DNA of 64,000 nucleotides from positions 35,050 to 99,049 of the forward strand of contig JAFTSA010000010.1 of NCBI GenBank assembly GCA_017461985.1. Direction: 5' to 3'. The stretch's first letter is position 1; every line of letters begins with the position of its first letter. Of this stretch, positions 42,253 to 51,800 are shown piece by piece. This DNA is from Clostridia bacterium. GTDB taxonomy: Bacteria; Bacillota; Clostridia; Christensenellales; CAG-917. The notes beneath the pieces were generated by a model. It was not told where the DNA came from, searched no databases, and saw only the letters and a program-made list of their open reading frames with translations. A program made the position numbers and the translations under genes.

Positions 42253-43245
42253 ATGGACGTTTCAATTGCAGACAAGCTGTGCAAACTTAGAAAACAAAAT
42301 GGACTCACCCAAGAGGATCTTGCGGACAAACTGGGTGTGTCAAGACAAGCGGTGTCCAAATGGGAAAGGGCGGAAGCATCCCCCGACACCGACAATCTCA
42401 TTATGCTTGCAAATCTATATGGAGTATCTCTTGACGAACTCCTTGAAATCAACGTGAACAAAAAAAGCGAGGAGAATACATCCTCTCAATCCTCTGGGTG
42501 CGACAACTCCGCCAACGGCGAAGATAGTGCCACTGACAATGACAAAACATCTTTTTATTGGACTGATGGCAATGGCGAAGAGTGCAGTTATGACGGCGAA
42601 AACTTCTATTGGACTGATGGCAAAGGTAATGAATCCAAAGCAAAGTTCAAGACGGACAACTTCGCTTGGTCTGGCTATGCAAAATCGCCTCACGGCATAC
42701 ATATCAAAGACGACGAGGACGAAATACACATAGACCGCAATGGTGTCCACGTCAAGGACGACGAGGACGAGGTGCATATCGGTTGGAGAGGTATCCACGT
42801 CAATTCCAACAAAGGTGATCATGTATTTGTCACTCCCGATGCAGTGCAGGCAAAGAAAAGATCTCTCCTTGCAAACATCCTCGTTGCTGTGCCCTATCCC
42901 ATTGTGGTGACAATCGCCTATCTCATTTGGGGATTCCTCACCGACAACGGTTGGGCAGTGGGCTGGACACTCTATCTCACAATCCCCGTCTACTATTCAT
43001 TGTTTGAGTGCGTCAAAAAGCGCAGAATGTCTCCTCTTGCCTACCCTGTCTTGATGGCGTTCATCTTTTGTTTGACAGGAATGCTATACGGACTGTGGCA
43101 TCCCATGTGGGTGTTGTTTGTGACAATCCCCGTCTACTACTGTGTGGCAAGCCCTGTTGACAAGCACCTCCGTGACAAATCCGCCGACTCCGTCACAATC
43201 ACTCTTGACGATGATGATGACGATGACGACGATGACGATGAATGA
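42253..43245 (+). CDS. XRE-type regulator with acidic repeats and membrane domain
   Basis: A 330-residue protein. An N-terminal XRE helix-turn-helix (about 5-62, 'LCKLRKQNGLTQEDLADKLGVSRQAVSKWERAEASPDTDNLIMLANLYGVSLDELL') is followed by a low-complexity linker with repeated 'YWTDG', a repeat region ('GIHIKDDEDEIHIDRNGVHVKDDEDEVHIGWRGIHV', about 147-185), about four transmembrane helices (about 212-305) and a C-terminal run of 11 Asp. Membrane-bound XRE regulators of this layout occur in Firmicutes; the ligand is unknown. AAGGAG precedes the start. It lies between two structured repeats and upstream of the second transketolase. Confidence 0.82.
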   Translation: MDVSIADKLCKLRKQNGLTQEDLADKLGVSRQAVSKWERAEASPDTDNLIMLANLYGVSLDELLEINVNKKSEENTSSQSSGCDNSANGEDSATDNDKTSFYWTDGNGEECSYDGENFYWTDGKGNESKAKFKTDNFAWSGYAKSPHGIHIKDDEDEIHIDRNGVHVKDDEDEVHIGWRGIHVNSNKGDHVFVTPDAVQAKKRSLLANILVAVPYPIVVTIAYLIWGFLTDNGWAVGWTLYLTIPVYYSLFECVKKRRMSPLAYPVLMAFIFCLTGMLYGLWHPMWVLFVTIPVYYCVASPVDKHLRDKSADSVTITLDDDDDDDDDDDE

Positions 43246-43284
43246 CGGCTCATACTGAGCCGTTTTTTTTATTTGCACTTTCCT

Positions 43285-43408
43285 AAAAACGCGATATTTG
43301 GATGGATGACGAGGAAGAAAAATCCGCAGGGGTCGTAGCGTACTTGGGCGTACGTGAGAATCCTGCGGATTGTATCTAACAAAGTCAGGCGCCAAATAGC
43401 GCGTTTTT
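43285..43408. repeat. 123-nt hairpin repeat, copy B
   Basis: Arms AAAAACGCGATATTTGG (43285-43301) and CCAAATAGCGCGTTTTT (43392-43408) are identical to copy A. The middle stem is a perfect 10-bp AATCCGCAGG (43321-43330) / CCTGCGGATT (43362-43371), unlike copy A in sequence. The apex is CGTAC-ttgggc-GTACG (43339-43354). Copies A and B also share TTTGCACTYTCCT just left of the arm. Confidence 0.72.
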
Positions 43409-43510
43409 TTAAAAATGGGTATTGACGAACGCCCACACCCGCGATATAATTTAACTGTGAACTAAATTTATCATTTAGTTGATAAGGAAAATTATGTAGG
43501 AGGGCTAAAA

Positions 43511-44371
43511 ATGCCAAACACAAATGTCACAATTGACGAATTGAAAGCAAAGGCTAAAGAACTGCGTGCCAACATAGTTGAAACAACGTTCAGCGCCACA
43601 TCCGGCCACATCGGCGGTTCGCTTTCTGCTGCGGATATGCTTGTGGCACTCTACTTCAAATATTTGAACGTAGACCCCAGCGACCCCGACAAGTATGATA
43701 GAGACCGCTTTGTTATGTCCAAGGGACACTGCGCACTGGGATACGTCCCCTGCCTCGCAATGAGAGGTTATCTTGACATCGAAGAAGTCAAGGCAAAGTT
43801 CAACAAGACTGGTTCTGCATACGGTATGCACCCTGACAGCAAGAAGATCAGAGGTTGCGACGCATCAACCGGCTCACTTGGACACGGACTTCCTATGGGC
43901 GTTGGTATGCTCCTCGGCCTCAAGTTGAAGAATATGGACAGCAAAGTTGTCGTCATGACCGGCGACGGTGAATGCCAAGAAGGTTCAAACTGGGAAGCAG
44001 CAATGGCAGCAGCCCACTACAAACTTGGCAACCTCATCTGGATCATCGACCGCAACAAGCTTGAAATCGACGGACCCACTGAAGAAGTCCTCGGTCTTGA
44101 ACCCCTCGCAGACAAAGTGAAAGCATTTGGTTTCAAAGTCATTGAATGCAAGGGCAACGATATGGAAGACGTTGACAGAGCACTTGCCGAAGCATGGGCA
44201 AACGACAGCGACACCCCTGTGTGCATCATCTCACACACCATGAAGGGCATCGGCGTTGAACACTATCAAGGCAAAGTGACCAGCCACTATATCTCATTCG
44301 GCGACAGCCGTAAGGACATCGAACCTATCCTTGAATACATCAAGAATACGGACGTTGCCACAATCAAGTAA
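43511..44371 (+). CDS. transketolase N-terminal subunit, set 2
   Basis: A 286-residue transketolase alpha half with the ThDP motif 'VVVMTGDGECQEGSNWEAAMAAAHYKLGNLIWIIDRNKLEIDG' and 'TSGHIGGSLSAADMLVALYF' at the N terminus. It is a divergent paralogue of the set 1 subunit (40369-41187), with different substrate-pocket context ('DASTGSLGHGLPMGVGML' against 'TAGSLGQGLSAAVGMAL'). GGAGGG precedes the start. Co-transcribed with the C-terminal half 13 nt downstream. Confidence 0.92.
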   Translation: MPNTNVTIDELKAKAKELRANIVETTFSATSGHIGGSLSAADMLVALYFKYLNVDPSDPDKYDRDRFVMSKGHCALGYVPCLAMRGYLDIEEVKAKFNKTGSAYGMHPDSKKIRGCDASTGSLGHGLPMGVGMLLGLKLKNMDSKVVVMTGDGECQEGSNWEAAMAAAHYKLGNLIWIIDRNKLEIDGPTEEVLGLEPLADKVKAFGFKVIECKGNDMEDVDRALAEAWANDSDTPVCIISHTMKGIGVEHYQGKVTSHYISFGDSRKDIEPILEYIKNTDVATIK

Positions 44372-44384
44372 TAGGAGGTACACT

Positions 44385-45386
44385 ATGGGAACTGCATGGA
44401 ATGCATATGATGCAAACAAAATGTCAGCAGGCAAAGCTGATGGTCAAGCCCTTGCTGAAATAGCAGCAAATGATCCTCGCATCGTCGCTCTCACAGCCGA
44501 CCTTGCAAAATCAACCAACACCGGCATCTTCGGTGAACAATTCCCTGACAGAATGTTCAACGTGGGTATTGCAGAACAAAACCTCTTCGGCGTAGCCGCA
44601 GGTCTTGCAAAAGTCGGTTATATCCCCTTCGCCTCCACCTTTGCAATCTTTGCTTGCCTCCGTGGCGGTGAATTTATCAGAACAGACGCAGCATATCAAA
44701 AACTGCCCGTCAAGATCATCGGCACACACGGCGGTCTTTCATTTGGTGCAGCAGGCTCAACCCACCACTGTATTGAGGACTTCGCAGTCATGCGCGCAAT
44801 CCCCAATATGACAGTTGTTATCCCTGCAGACGCATACGAATGTGCAAGAGCAATCAAGTCCTGCGTGGACGTGCCCGGCCCCTTCTATCTCCGTGTTGGC
44901 AGAGGTATGGAACCCCTCCTCCACAACAGTGAAGATGAATTCGACTTTGAAATCGGCAAGGCAATGCACTTGAAGGACGGCAACGACGTGACAATCATCG
45001 CATGTGGCAACCCCACCCGTGACGCACTCATCGCAGGTGAAATGCTTGATGAACAAGGTGTCAGCGCACAAGTCATCAATATGCACACCTTGAAACCTAT
45101 CGACCGTGAAGCAATCGTTGAAGCAGCAGTGAAGACACGTCGTATCGTCACCGTTGAAGAACACAACGTCGTCGGCGGTCTCGGAGACGCAGTTGCAGCA
45201 GTGCTTGCAGAAAGCGGAAAGAGATGCATCCTCACCAAGATCGGTATCCCCGATGAATTTGGCCCTATCGGCAAGCCCGAAGACCTTTATGCACTCTACA
45301 AACTGTCATCACAAGGCATCATGGAAACCGTCATGGAACTCATGGGCAAGGAAATCGAAGAAGACGATTGGGATGACGAAGACTAA
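44385..45386 (+). CDS. transketolase C-terminal subunit, set 2
   Basis: A 333-residue transketolase beta half: 'DRMFNVGIAEQNLFGVAAGLAKVGYIPFASTFAIFACLRGGEF' (catalytic Glu in GIAEQN), 'FGAAGSTHHCIEDFAVMRAIPNMTVVIPADAYE', and the C-terminal 'VEEHNVVGGLGDAVAAVLAE'. It ends in an acidic tail (EIEEDDWDDED). I chose ATG 44385 because AGGAGG precedes it; the frame is open upstream into the previous gene. Together with 43511-44371 it makes a second complete transketolase. Confidence 0.92.
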   Translation: MGTAWNAYDANKMSAGKADGQALAEIAANDPRIVALTADLAKSTNTGIFGEQFPDRMFNVGIAEQNLFGVAAGLAKVGYIPFASTFAIFACLRGGEFIRTDAAYQKLPVKIIGTHGGLSFGAAGSTHHCIEDFAVMRAIPNMTVVIPADAYECARAIKSCVDVPGPFYLRVGRGMEPLLHNSEDEFDFEIGKAMHLKDGNDVTIIACGNPTRDALIAGEMLDEQGVSAQVINMHTLKPIDREAIVEAAVKTRRIVTVEEHNVVGGLGDAVAAVLAESGKRCILTKIGIPDEFGPIGKPEDLYALYKLSSQGIMETVMELMGKEIEEDDWDDED

Positions 45387-45400
45387 TATGGAGGTGTAGT

Positions 45401-46321
45401 ATGAAAGCAAGCGACAAAGACGTTTTGACTACACAGTTGTATTTCAACGCCGCATTCCCTGCTCTGCGTGTCCCTCTTGAGGAAGACCCCAAGCAAGTGA
45501 AAGCATTTGAAAAAATCAATGCAGTTGTTGAATTCCGTGCCGCTGATGATGAACATCCTCTTGCCTGCTACATAGTTTTCCTGACCGAAGATATGGCATC
45601 AAAAACCCTTGAAGGCAAACGTTTCAAGGTGTATCAAGGGGAATATCCCGGCTATATCACCATGGCAGATGAAAGCAAGTTTGAAGGCCTCACCGTCACA
45701 AAACTGTACTTCAAGTCAATCAAAAGTTTGCTTGGCGTGTTCAAGGGCAACACACCCCTTGATATGCTGGGCATCGTAGCACCCCTCCTCAAAAATATCT
45801 TCAAGCCCGCAACGTTGAAGTTCATCTTCCTCATGCTCACTTTGATGAAGACAATGCCCAACAACGTGCCCGGCGTTGATGAACCTTGGGAGCAATATCT
45901 CAAAGTCAAGTTGTCACTGTACCTCATCACCCGTGCCCTCTCAACCGCAAACAAACTGGGTTGGCCCGTCATGGCAGAATGGACAGCAAAACAACCTGAC
46001 AGAACCTATCTCTTCCACGTTGGTGCAACCCTTGACAAGGATGGCAATGAACTCTACCCTGAAATCTTTGCAAACCTCCGCGTCAAAAACGGCAAATCAA
46101 AGGCTGGCAAGAAGAACGTGAAATACCCCTTTGTTCTCTTTGACTTCCCCACTCCCGACGATTGTATCGCAGTCCTTTCAGACAGATACAGCTTTGTTGA
46201 GTCAGTGGCAAGAGGATGCGTCAAGGTTATTGGCGCAGGCGACAGCTATGCAGTGCAATTCAACAGCATCATGACAGTCTGCCAAAACCTTCTCGTCCCC
46301 GACAAACTTGTCAAAGAATAA
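45401..46321 (+). CDS. conserved-looking protein of unknown function linked to transketolase
   Basis: A 306-residue soluble protein, not recognised. It starts 14 nt after the set 2 transketolase, with GGAGG upstream, so it belongs to that operon. The central part has a hydrophobic helical stretch ('LKFIFLMLTLMKTMPNNVPGV', about 137-157). The C-terminal ~60 residues ('TPDDCIAVLSDRYSFVESVARGCVKVIGAGDSYAVQFNSIMTVCQNLL') faintly recall SCP2 sterol-carrier-like lipid-binding domains. That resemblance is weak and would need a structure-based search. Confidence 0.7.
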   Translation: MKASDKDVLTTQLYFNAAFPALRVPLEEDPKQVKAFEKINAVVEFRAADDEHPLACYIVFLTEDMASKTLEGKRFKVYQGEYPGYITMADESKFEGLTVTKLYFKSIKSLLGVFKGNTPLDMLGIVAPLLKNIFKPATLKFIFLMLTLMKTMPNNVPGVDEPWEQYLKVKLSLYLITRALSTANKLGWPVMAEWTAKQPDRTYLFHVGATLDKDGNELYPEIFANLRVKNGKSKAGKKNVKYPFVLFDFPTPDDCIAVLSDRYSFVESVARGCVKVIGAGDSYAVQFNSIMTVCQNLLVPDKLVKE

Positions 46322-46337
46322 ACAAAACCACCCAAAA

Positions 46338-46369
46338 CAAAACCCACTCAACCGAGTGGGTTTTTTATT
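46338..46369. terminator. terminator after the set 2 transketolase operon
   Basis: The stem AAACCCACTC-aacc-GAGTGGGTTT is followed by TTTATTT. A second hairpin GGCGA/TCGCC (46391-46422) serves the converging gene. Confidence 0.85.
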
Positions 46370-46447
46370 TCTTGCTTTGCAATATGAAAAGGCGAATTTG
46401 CAATTTGCAAACTCGCCTAGTTTTGTTTGTGAAAGTAATTTGCTTCT

Positions 46448-46750
46448 TTATAGTTTATTATATTTTTCTTGTAATTTAATAATTTCTTTGCCTAGACTTG
46501 TACTGCTTAGATTTCTTGTTGAATCAGTCATAATGTGGGTTGATTCCAACATCCTTTGCTTTTTGCCATATTTGAAGAAAACTCTTCCATTTTTGAAATG
46601 AGTGTATAATTCTTCCATTTCAGGTTTTACAACAGAAATTAATTGTTCTTTATCCCAAATAGAATTTTCACTTTCCATCTCTGATTCAACACTATTTAAA
46701 ACTCTTTTTAATTGTTCGACCATCGAATCCTTAAATCTTATTTCTGCCAT
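46448..46750 (-). CDS. small helical protein in the Rhs locus
   Basis: A 100-residue charged, helical, probably cytoplasmic protein with no recognised family. It lies at the distal end of the minus-strand Rhs locus after the two cassettes and their terminators. The module border motif CTTGCTTTGCAAG occurs upstream at about 46843. It may be an immunity protein left from an older cassette. The ribosome binding site is weak. AT-rich like the rest of the locus. Confidence 0.5.
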   Translation of the reverse strand: MAEIRFKDSMVEQLKRVLNSVESEMESENSIWDKEQLISVVKPEMEELYTHFKNGRVFFKYGKKQRMLESTHIMTDSTRNLSSTSLGKEIIKLQEKYNKL

Positions 46751-46871
46751 TTCAGTATCTCATATATAGTCTATTATTATGCGGCAAGCATTATAAAAAC
46801 GTTGCTGTGAGCCCTAGGGTTATTCTACCACACCGCAACTTGCTTTGCAAGACAAAAGAAAACCCTCGCTT

Positions 46872-47297
46872 TTAACGAGGGTTTTTTACTATTTGTTTTT
46901 GAGAATATGTTTCAATCGCTTTGATAATATTTTTTCTTTTATCCAAATGAATTTCGGTACCATTGATGGTTTTAATTCTTATTGCTGGATTTTTCATTAT
47001 AGTTGCTTCTTCAATGCTCTTAATTTCTTCCCACTTAACTTGTTCAATGGTTTTATTCACAAAAAATATTTTGATCCCTCTTTCATCAATAGATACGATT
47101 TGGAAAATCCAATAAAACCCTACGAGAAAGAATAAAACAATTAAAGATAAAGATATGATTAATAGTATCCATCCAAAATTTTGCTCATACCCTAAACTTG
47201 CAAAATATCCTATAAGTAAAAACAACTCAAAAATCATTAATGCGGAAAAAAATGATATCGTTTGAATTAGATTTTTAAAAAATTTGCGCTTTAACAT
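46872..47297 (-). CDS. putative immunity protein, two-TM plus PH-like domain
   Basis: A 141-residue protein with two transmembrane helices (about 12-33 and 42-65) followed by a beta-rich domain ('IFQIVSIDERGIKIFFVNKTIEQVKWEEIKSIEEATIMKNPAIRIKTINGTEIHL') resembling bacterial PH-like membrane proteins. It begins 11 nt after the orphan Rhs tip, the standard place for the cognate immunity gene. The gene at 48332-48802 has the same layout after the full-length Rhs, which strengthens the assignment. Function is inferred from position. Confidence 0.6.
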   Translation of the reverse strand: MLKRKFFKNLIQTISFFSALMIFELFLLIGYFASLGYEQNFGWILLIISLSLIVLFFLVGFYWIFQIVSIDERGIKIFFVNKTIEQVKWEEIKSIEEATIMKNPAIRIKTINGTEIHLDKRKNIIKAIETYSQKQIVKNPR

Positions 47298-47308
47298 ATT
47301 ATTCTCCC

Positions 47309-48250
47309 CTAATAGCCAAGAACAGAAAATAATTTCCCTAACAGATATACTATTGCATCATAAGTGGCTTCTGTTCCTCCAGCAATTAATCCAGCCAATA
47401 ATCTTAAAGCGTATTTAGAATTTACATCTATTGCCGCTCTACCTAAAGACCCAGCAATTGTAGACATCGCAGATCCCACACCTGCAAAAATATTTAATCC
47501 ACCCATCATCGCAGAAGTGGCCAGTGCTTCTTCCCAATCAATATCTACGCTTTTAAATCCAGAGTTATGCCAACTAGTATAAACCGTTCCTGCTAAATTC
47601 CCAGCAAAACCTCCAGTAAATGAAGTGGCAACTCCTAGAGCCAAATAACACAAACAGGCAGAATTTGCGACTTCAGACGCAACCGCAAAAGCCATTCCTC
47701 CCACACTTGCTCCGATCCCGCATAATGCCCCTGAAATAGCACCACCAATATATCCGGCAGTAAAATCGCCCCCGTTGGCCTTTGATGTATATCCATTTAT
47801 TATCGAGCCCGCCCCGGCGCCAATTAATAGTCCACCAAGAACGCCACCTACACCAAAAGCGCACAAAACAATACCACTTACAATGGCGGCTCCGCTGATT
47901 AACCATGCCAGCCATTCGGGCAAGTGTCCGCTAGGGTCGGTGAAGTTCACAGGGTCGTTGCCACAGTAGGCATAGAGGTTCAGTCCGTGGGCGGTTTCAG
48001 GGTTAATGTATGACAGTGAGTCAGGAGATATCCATCTGCACCATTCGGGGTTATAATACCTTGTTTGCACCCAGTAAAACCCTGTTTCGGCGTCAAAGTA
48101 GTATCCACGATAACGGATTTTGCACCATTGTGCAAGAGTTGTATTGCCACTCACCGTGCAGTTGCCGTAGGCATCATACTTGAACGTCACCAACTTTGTG
48201 CCACTGCTGTTATACACACCAACCACGTCACCTTGGATATATTTTACCAC
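47309..48250 (-). CDS. orphan Rhs C-terminal tip (displaced toxin cassette)
   Basis: A 313-residue frame opening with a GTG. The first ~105 residues are the end of an Rhs core ('IQGDVVGVYNSSGTKLV', 'KIRYRGYYFDAETGFYWVQTRYYNPEWCRWISPD', 'GLNLYAYCGNDPVNFTDPSGH'), nearly identical to the full-length Rhs. After DPSGH it diverges into a different ~205-residue tip that is Gly/Ala-rich with several hydrophobic helices. Such orphan tips are reserves that can recombine onto the intact gene. Whether it is translated on its own is uncertain: there is no strong ribosome binding site. Confidence 0.7.
   Translation of the reverse strand: MVKYIQGDVVGVYNSSGTKLVTFKYDAYGNCTVSGNTTLAQWCKIRYRGYYFDAETGFYWVQTRYYNPEWCRWISPDSLSYINPETAHGLNLYAYCGNDPVNFTDPSGHLPEWLAWLISGAAIVSGIVLCAFGVGGVLGGLLIGAGAGSIINGYTSKANGGDFTAGYIGGAISGALCGIGASVGGMAFAVASEVANSACLCYLALGVATSFTGGFAGNLAGTVYTSWHNSGFKSVDIDWEEALATSAMMGGLNIFAGVGSAMSTIAGSLGRAAIDVNSKYALRLLAGLIAGGTEATYDAIVYLLGKLFSVLGY
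47925..48241 (-). repeat. direct repeat of Rhs core end (recombination site), copy 1
   Basis: About 316 bp highly similar to 49416-49729 in the intact rhs gene. It encodes the core end from GDVVGVYN to DPSGH. This is the homology over which the tips can be exchanged. Confidence 0.85.
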
Positions 48251-48275
48251 ACCGCTTCTTGCTTTACAAGATAAA

Positions 48276-48311
48276 AAAAGGCGAATCTAGTTTTGGGTAG
48301 ATTCGCCTAGT
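48276..48311. terminator. terminator between rhs cassettes
   Basis: The stem GGCGAATC/GATTCGCC (11-13 nt loop) is followed by TAGTTTTTG. On its left is CTTGCTTTACAAG, a border motif also seen near 46843. Confidence 0.75.
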
Positions 48312-48331
48312 TTTTGATGTGGTTAAAGCAA

Positions 48332-48802
48332 TTAAATGTTGCCAATTATAATTTCTTTCTTTTGATATAAATATGTTTTTTTAAGCATGCGGAATGGGAT
48401 TTCTATTCTATGTCGATATATTTCATTGTTTTCCTCATAGATAATCATTAATTCTCCCAAGCTGCCACTACCAATCAAAATGTACATCGAGCATTTTTCA
48501 TATACTATTTTTTTTATGTTTTGAAGCTTTATGCTTTTTTCAACTTGTCCTTTTTTAATCAAAACTATCTCATTCTCGCGAAATACATAATATGTTTTGC
48601 AACACAAATTGTACAAGAGATTTATTAAAATATAAGTTGCAACAAACCCTGCTGGCACAGCACCAAATAACCATGCGAGTCCATGTTTAATTATTGTTTG
48701 GTGATCAAAAATAAAGTACAACGACGACAACAATAATAACCCGCCTATATAAAGGAAACTTATATAAAGTACTGTTATGCTGTGTTTTTTAATTCTAACC
48801 AT
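48332..48802 (-). CDS. putative immunity protein of the intact Rhs toxin
   Basis: A 156-residue protein with two transmembrane helices (about 9-31 and 42-66) and a C-terminal beta-rich PH-like domain ('YYVFRENEIVLIKKGQVEKSIKLQNIKKIVYEKCSMYILIGSGSLGELMIIY'). It starts 13 nt after the rhs stop codon, as expected for the immunity gene. It shares architecture, not close sequence, with 46872-47297. A membrane immunity protein suggests that both tips act at the membrane (inference; both tips are rich in hydrophobic Gly/Ala helices). Confidence 0.6.
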   Translation of the reverse strand: MVRIKKHSITVLYISFLYIGGLLLLSSLYFIFDHQTIIKHGLAWLFGAVPAGFVATYILINLLYNLCCKTYYVFRENEIVLIKKGQVEKSIKLQNIKKIVYEKCSMYILIGSGSLGELMIIYEENNEIYRHRIEIPFRMLKKTYLYQKKEIIIGNI

Positions 48803-48815
48803 TCGTATTACCTAC

Positions 48816-51800
48816 TTAAAGCAACTCGCTTATAATATATCTTACCACTGCTGCTGGGATGCTAACAAATACAATTTTTGAAAGTTCACCAAAACCTTTT
48901 TTGGCAAAATCACCAATTAAACGGATGTATGTATTCACATGCGAATTTGTTGACAATGGTACATTGCTAACATTTGTCTGTAGCTTTGACTGAGAGTTAA
49001 ATGCCCCCGCTCTACCGCCAACATATGCTAAACCGAACGTTGCCGCTCCTTGCAAAGCGCCTTCTACACCAGACAAAAAGAACCCGCCTACATTCCACCT
49101 GTTTTCTTTAGAATCAACACAATCTAAGGAATATCTAGCCATTCCGGCAACTGCAGTTGCTCCAATAGAGATTCCCAATGCGGCTCCAGTGGATAAACCA
49201 AATCCTGCAATCGTTGCTCCTGTTGCCGCCAAACCTGAAGCACCACCCAATGCAATGGTTGCTCCTACTGCAGCACCAAATATCATGCCTCCAACAACGT
49301 CGGCAAACAAGTCTAAACCACGTTCGCCAGATCGATATGCAGTAATGCCGGCCGCAGCACCACCAAATGCCGCTGCAACACTCATACTTATCAGCAAGAA
49401 AGAAATGAACAAATGTCCACTGGGGTCGGTGAAGTTCACAGGGTCGTTGCCACAGTAGGCATAGAGGTTCAGTCCGTGGGCGGTTTCAGAGTCGAGGTAG
49501 TCAAGGGTGTCAGGAGATATCCATCTGCACCATTCGGGGTTATAATACCTTGTTTGCACCCAGTAAAACCCTGTTTCGGCGTCAAAGTAGTATCCACGGT
49601 ATCTTATCTTGCACCATTGTGCAAGAGTTGTATTGCCACTTACTGTGCATCTGCCAAAGGCATCATAGGTGAACCCAACGACTTTTGTTCCTGCACTGTT
49701 GTACACACCAACCACGTCACCTTGGATATTGCGGTGGAAGTAGTAGCCTGCGCCGTCCTTCACCATGCCAATGATGCCACTGTCATCATAGAGATACACG
49801 ATTGAACTTGTGGTTGTGCCACTGTTCTTGGACACGGTTTTGGTGCGCTCTTTCACAAGTCTGCCACTGTGGTCGTAGGTGTAGTCCACAGTCTTGCTTG
49901 AAACGTAGTCCCCAATAATTGCACTTGAAGGAGGGATATACGTATACTTCTTTTGTGTGCGTTGACCATTGCCATTGTATGTGTATGTCCAATTCTCTAT
50001 TGCTGTTGTGGGAGGAATAATCGCCCTTTCCATGGCGCCGGGATTTAACGTAAGACCACTTATGGTATATTTAGTCAGTTTACCACGTGTCCATGTGTAG
50101 GTCTTGCCGTCATAGGTGAGGGGGCAACCTTGTTGGTCATAGGTTATTGCCTTGCCACCAAATGAAGTCAGTCTATCCGGGTGGGTTGAGTCATATGAGA
50201 ATGCAGTGGTTGCAGTTGCTGTGCCGGGAGTGCTTGCGGTTGTGTAGGCGTGTGTATTTTTGCTTGTCACGTTGCCCACACTGTCATATTCGTAGGCGTA
50301 TGTTTCGTTAAGGGCACTATTGTTTTCACGTACAAGTCTGCCTGCCATATCATACACGTATGACTTGGATGTGCCGGCTTCGCTGTCTGTTTCACCCACA
50401 ATTCTGCCGAGGGCGTCATAGGAATACGCAGTGTTGCTTGTTGCAGTGGTGGTTGTTTCGGTTTCTACAAAGTCTGCGACACTTGTCACTCTCGATTTAG
50501 TATAACCGATTTCTTTGCGGAAGACAATATCTTCGACAAAATTAGATTTTTTAATGGGGCGTTTAAGGTTGTCAAAGTAGTTGCGTGAAGTGACAGGACT
50601 GCGCTCGTTGACAGTGTACCTAAATGCGCGCACTCTATTGTCAACACCCCAACCAGTTGCACCCGTTTCGTATTCTATGTGACTATATGCACGGTTGGAA
50701 TAATCACTTCCATCATGTGTGCCATATTTGAAATCTTGTGCGGTGACGCGACCTGCATCGTCGTACAAGTAGGTTTGAGCGTGCAGTTTTGTGTCAGCAC
50801 TAGAAACAGTTTCTTCTCCGCCTCTGCGATTATGCTCATAACCAATGGTTGTTGTTGCGCCAGTTGTTTTGTCTGTCCATTGATACAAAGGAGCGCTTCC
50901 ATTGTTGGCATAGTGCTTTTCATCGTTTTCATTTGTGTACTCAATGCCGTATTTGTTGATTATAAGGTCAGGCTCGGTTGCGGTTGTGGTTTTATAAAGC
51001 CCTGTCGTTCTGCCATACTTGTCGGTGGTTTTTTTGGTGACGAAGCTGGCACTTGATGATGTAGGTGTTGTTGCAGTCACTGTTTTGTAATCATCTGCGT
51101 AGGAGAAACTCTTCAACAACATATTGTTTTTTGTGACGGATGTGAGGTCGTTATTAGAATATGCAAAGCCGTAAGAAACACCGCCGGAACTCATAGATGT
51201 CACAAGTCCGTTTGTATAACCGATATCGTTTTGCGTGATTCCGCCGCCAAACTTTGCAACGGTCAGGTCTGCACCATCGTTTGTGTAGGTGTTTTCTGCT
51301 TCGGCAAGAGTGCCAACAACTGCTTTTGTCACAACACCCCAAACGGGGTCTGTTGTGTACGTTGTGACAGTGTTAAACTCATCTGTTTCAGACACAAGTT
51401 TTGTGCTCAAATTGTTGTCGTCGTAGGCGTATGTGTGAGTGATGTCGCCAACGGTTTCGGAAACAATCTGATGATTTGTATTGTAAGAAATCGTTTTGAC
51501 AACGTTGTTGTTTCCTGTGCCGTCAGCATTTTCTGTTTCTTTTACAACGTCCATATAACCATTGTATTGTATCGTTGCACGATAGACGCTTCCTTCGCTG
51601 TATCGTTCAACCTGCAAGAAATTGGGAGGAGAAAGCATGGTATATTTTTCGCAAAGTGTCTCGTTCTTCTTTGCGCATTCCTTTTTGAGAGAAATCCCCG
51701 TTGTAAAGCCAATTCCATTGCCATCTTTGTCATACAAATAGAGTCCGCCGCTTTTTATGAGAACATTGCGACCATCGTTGTAGTAAAATTCATTTGTATG

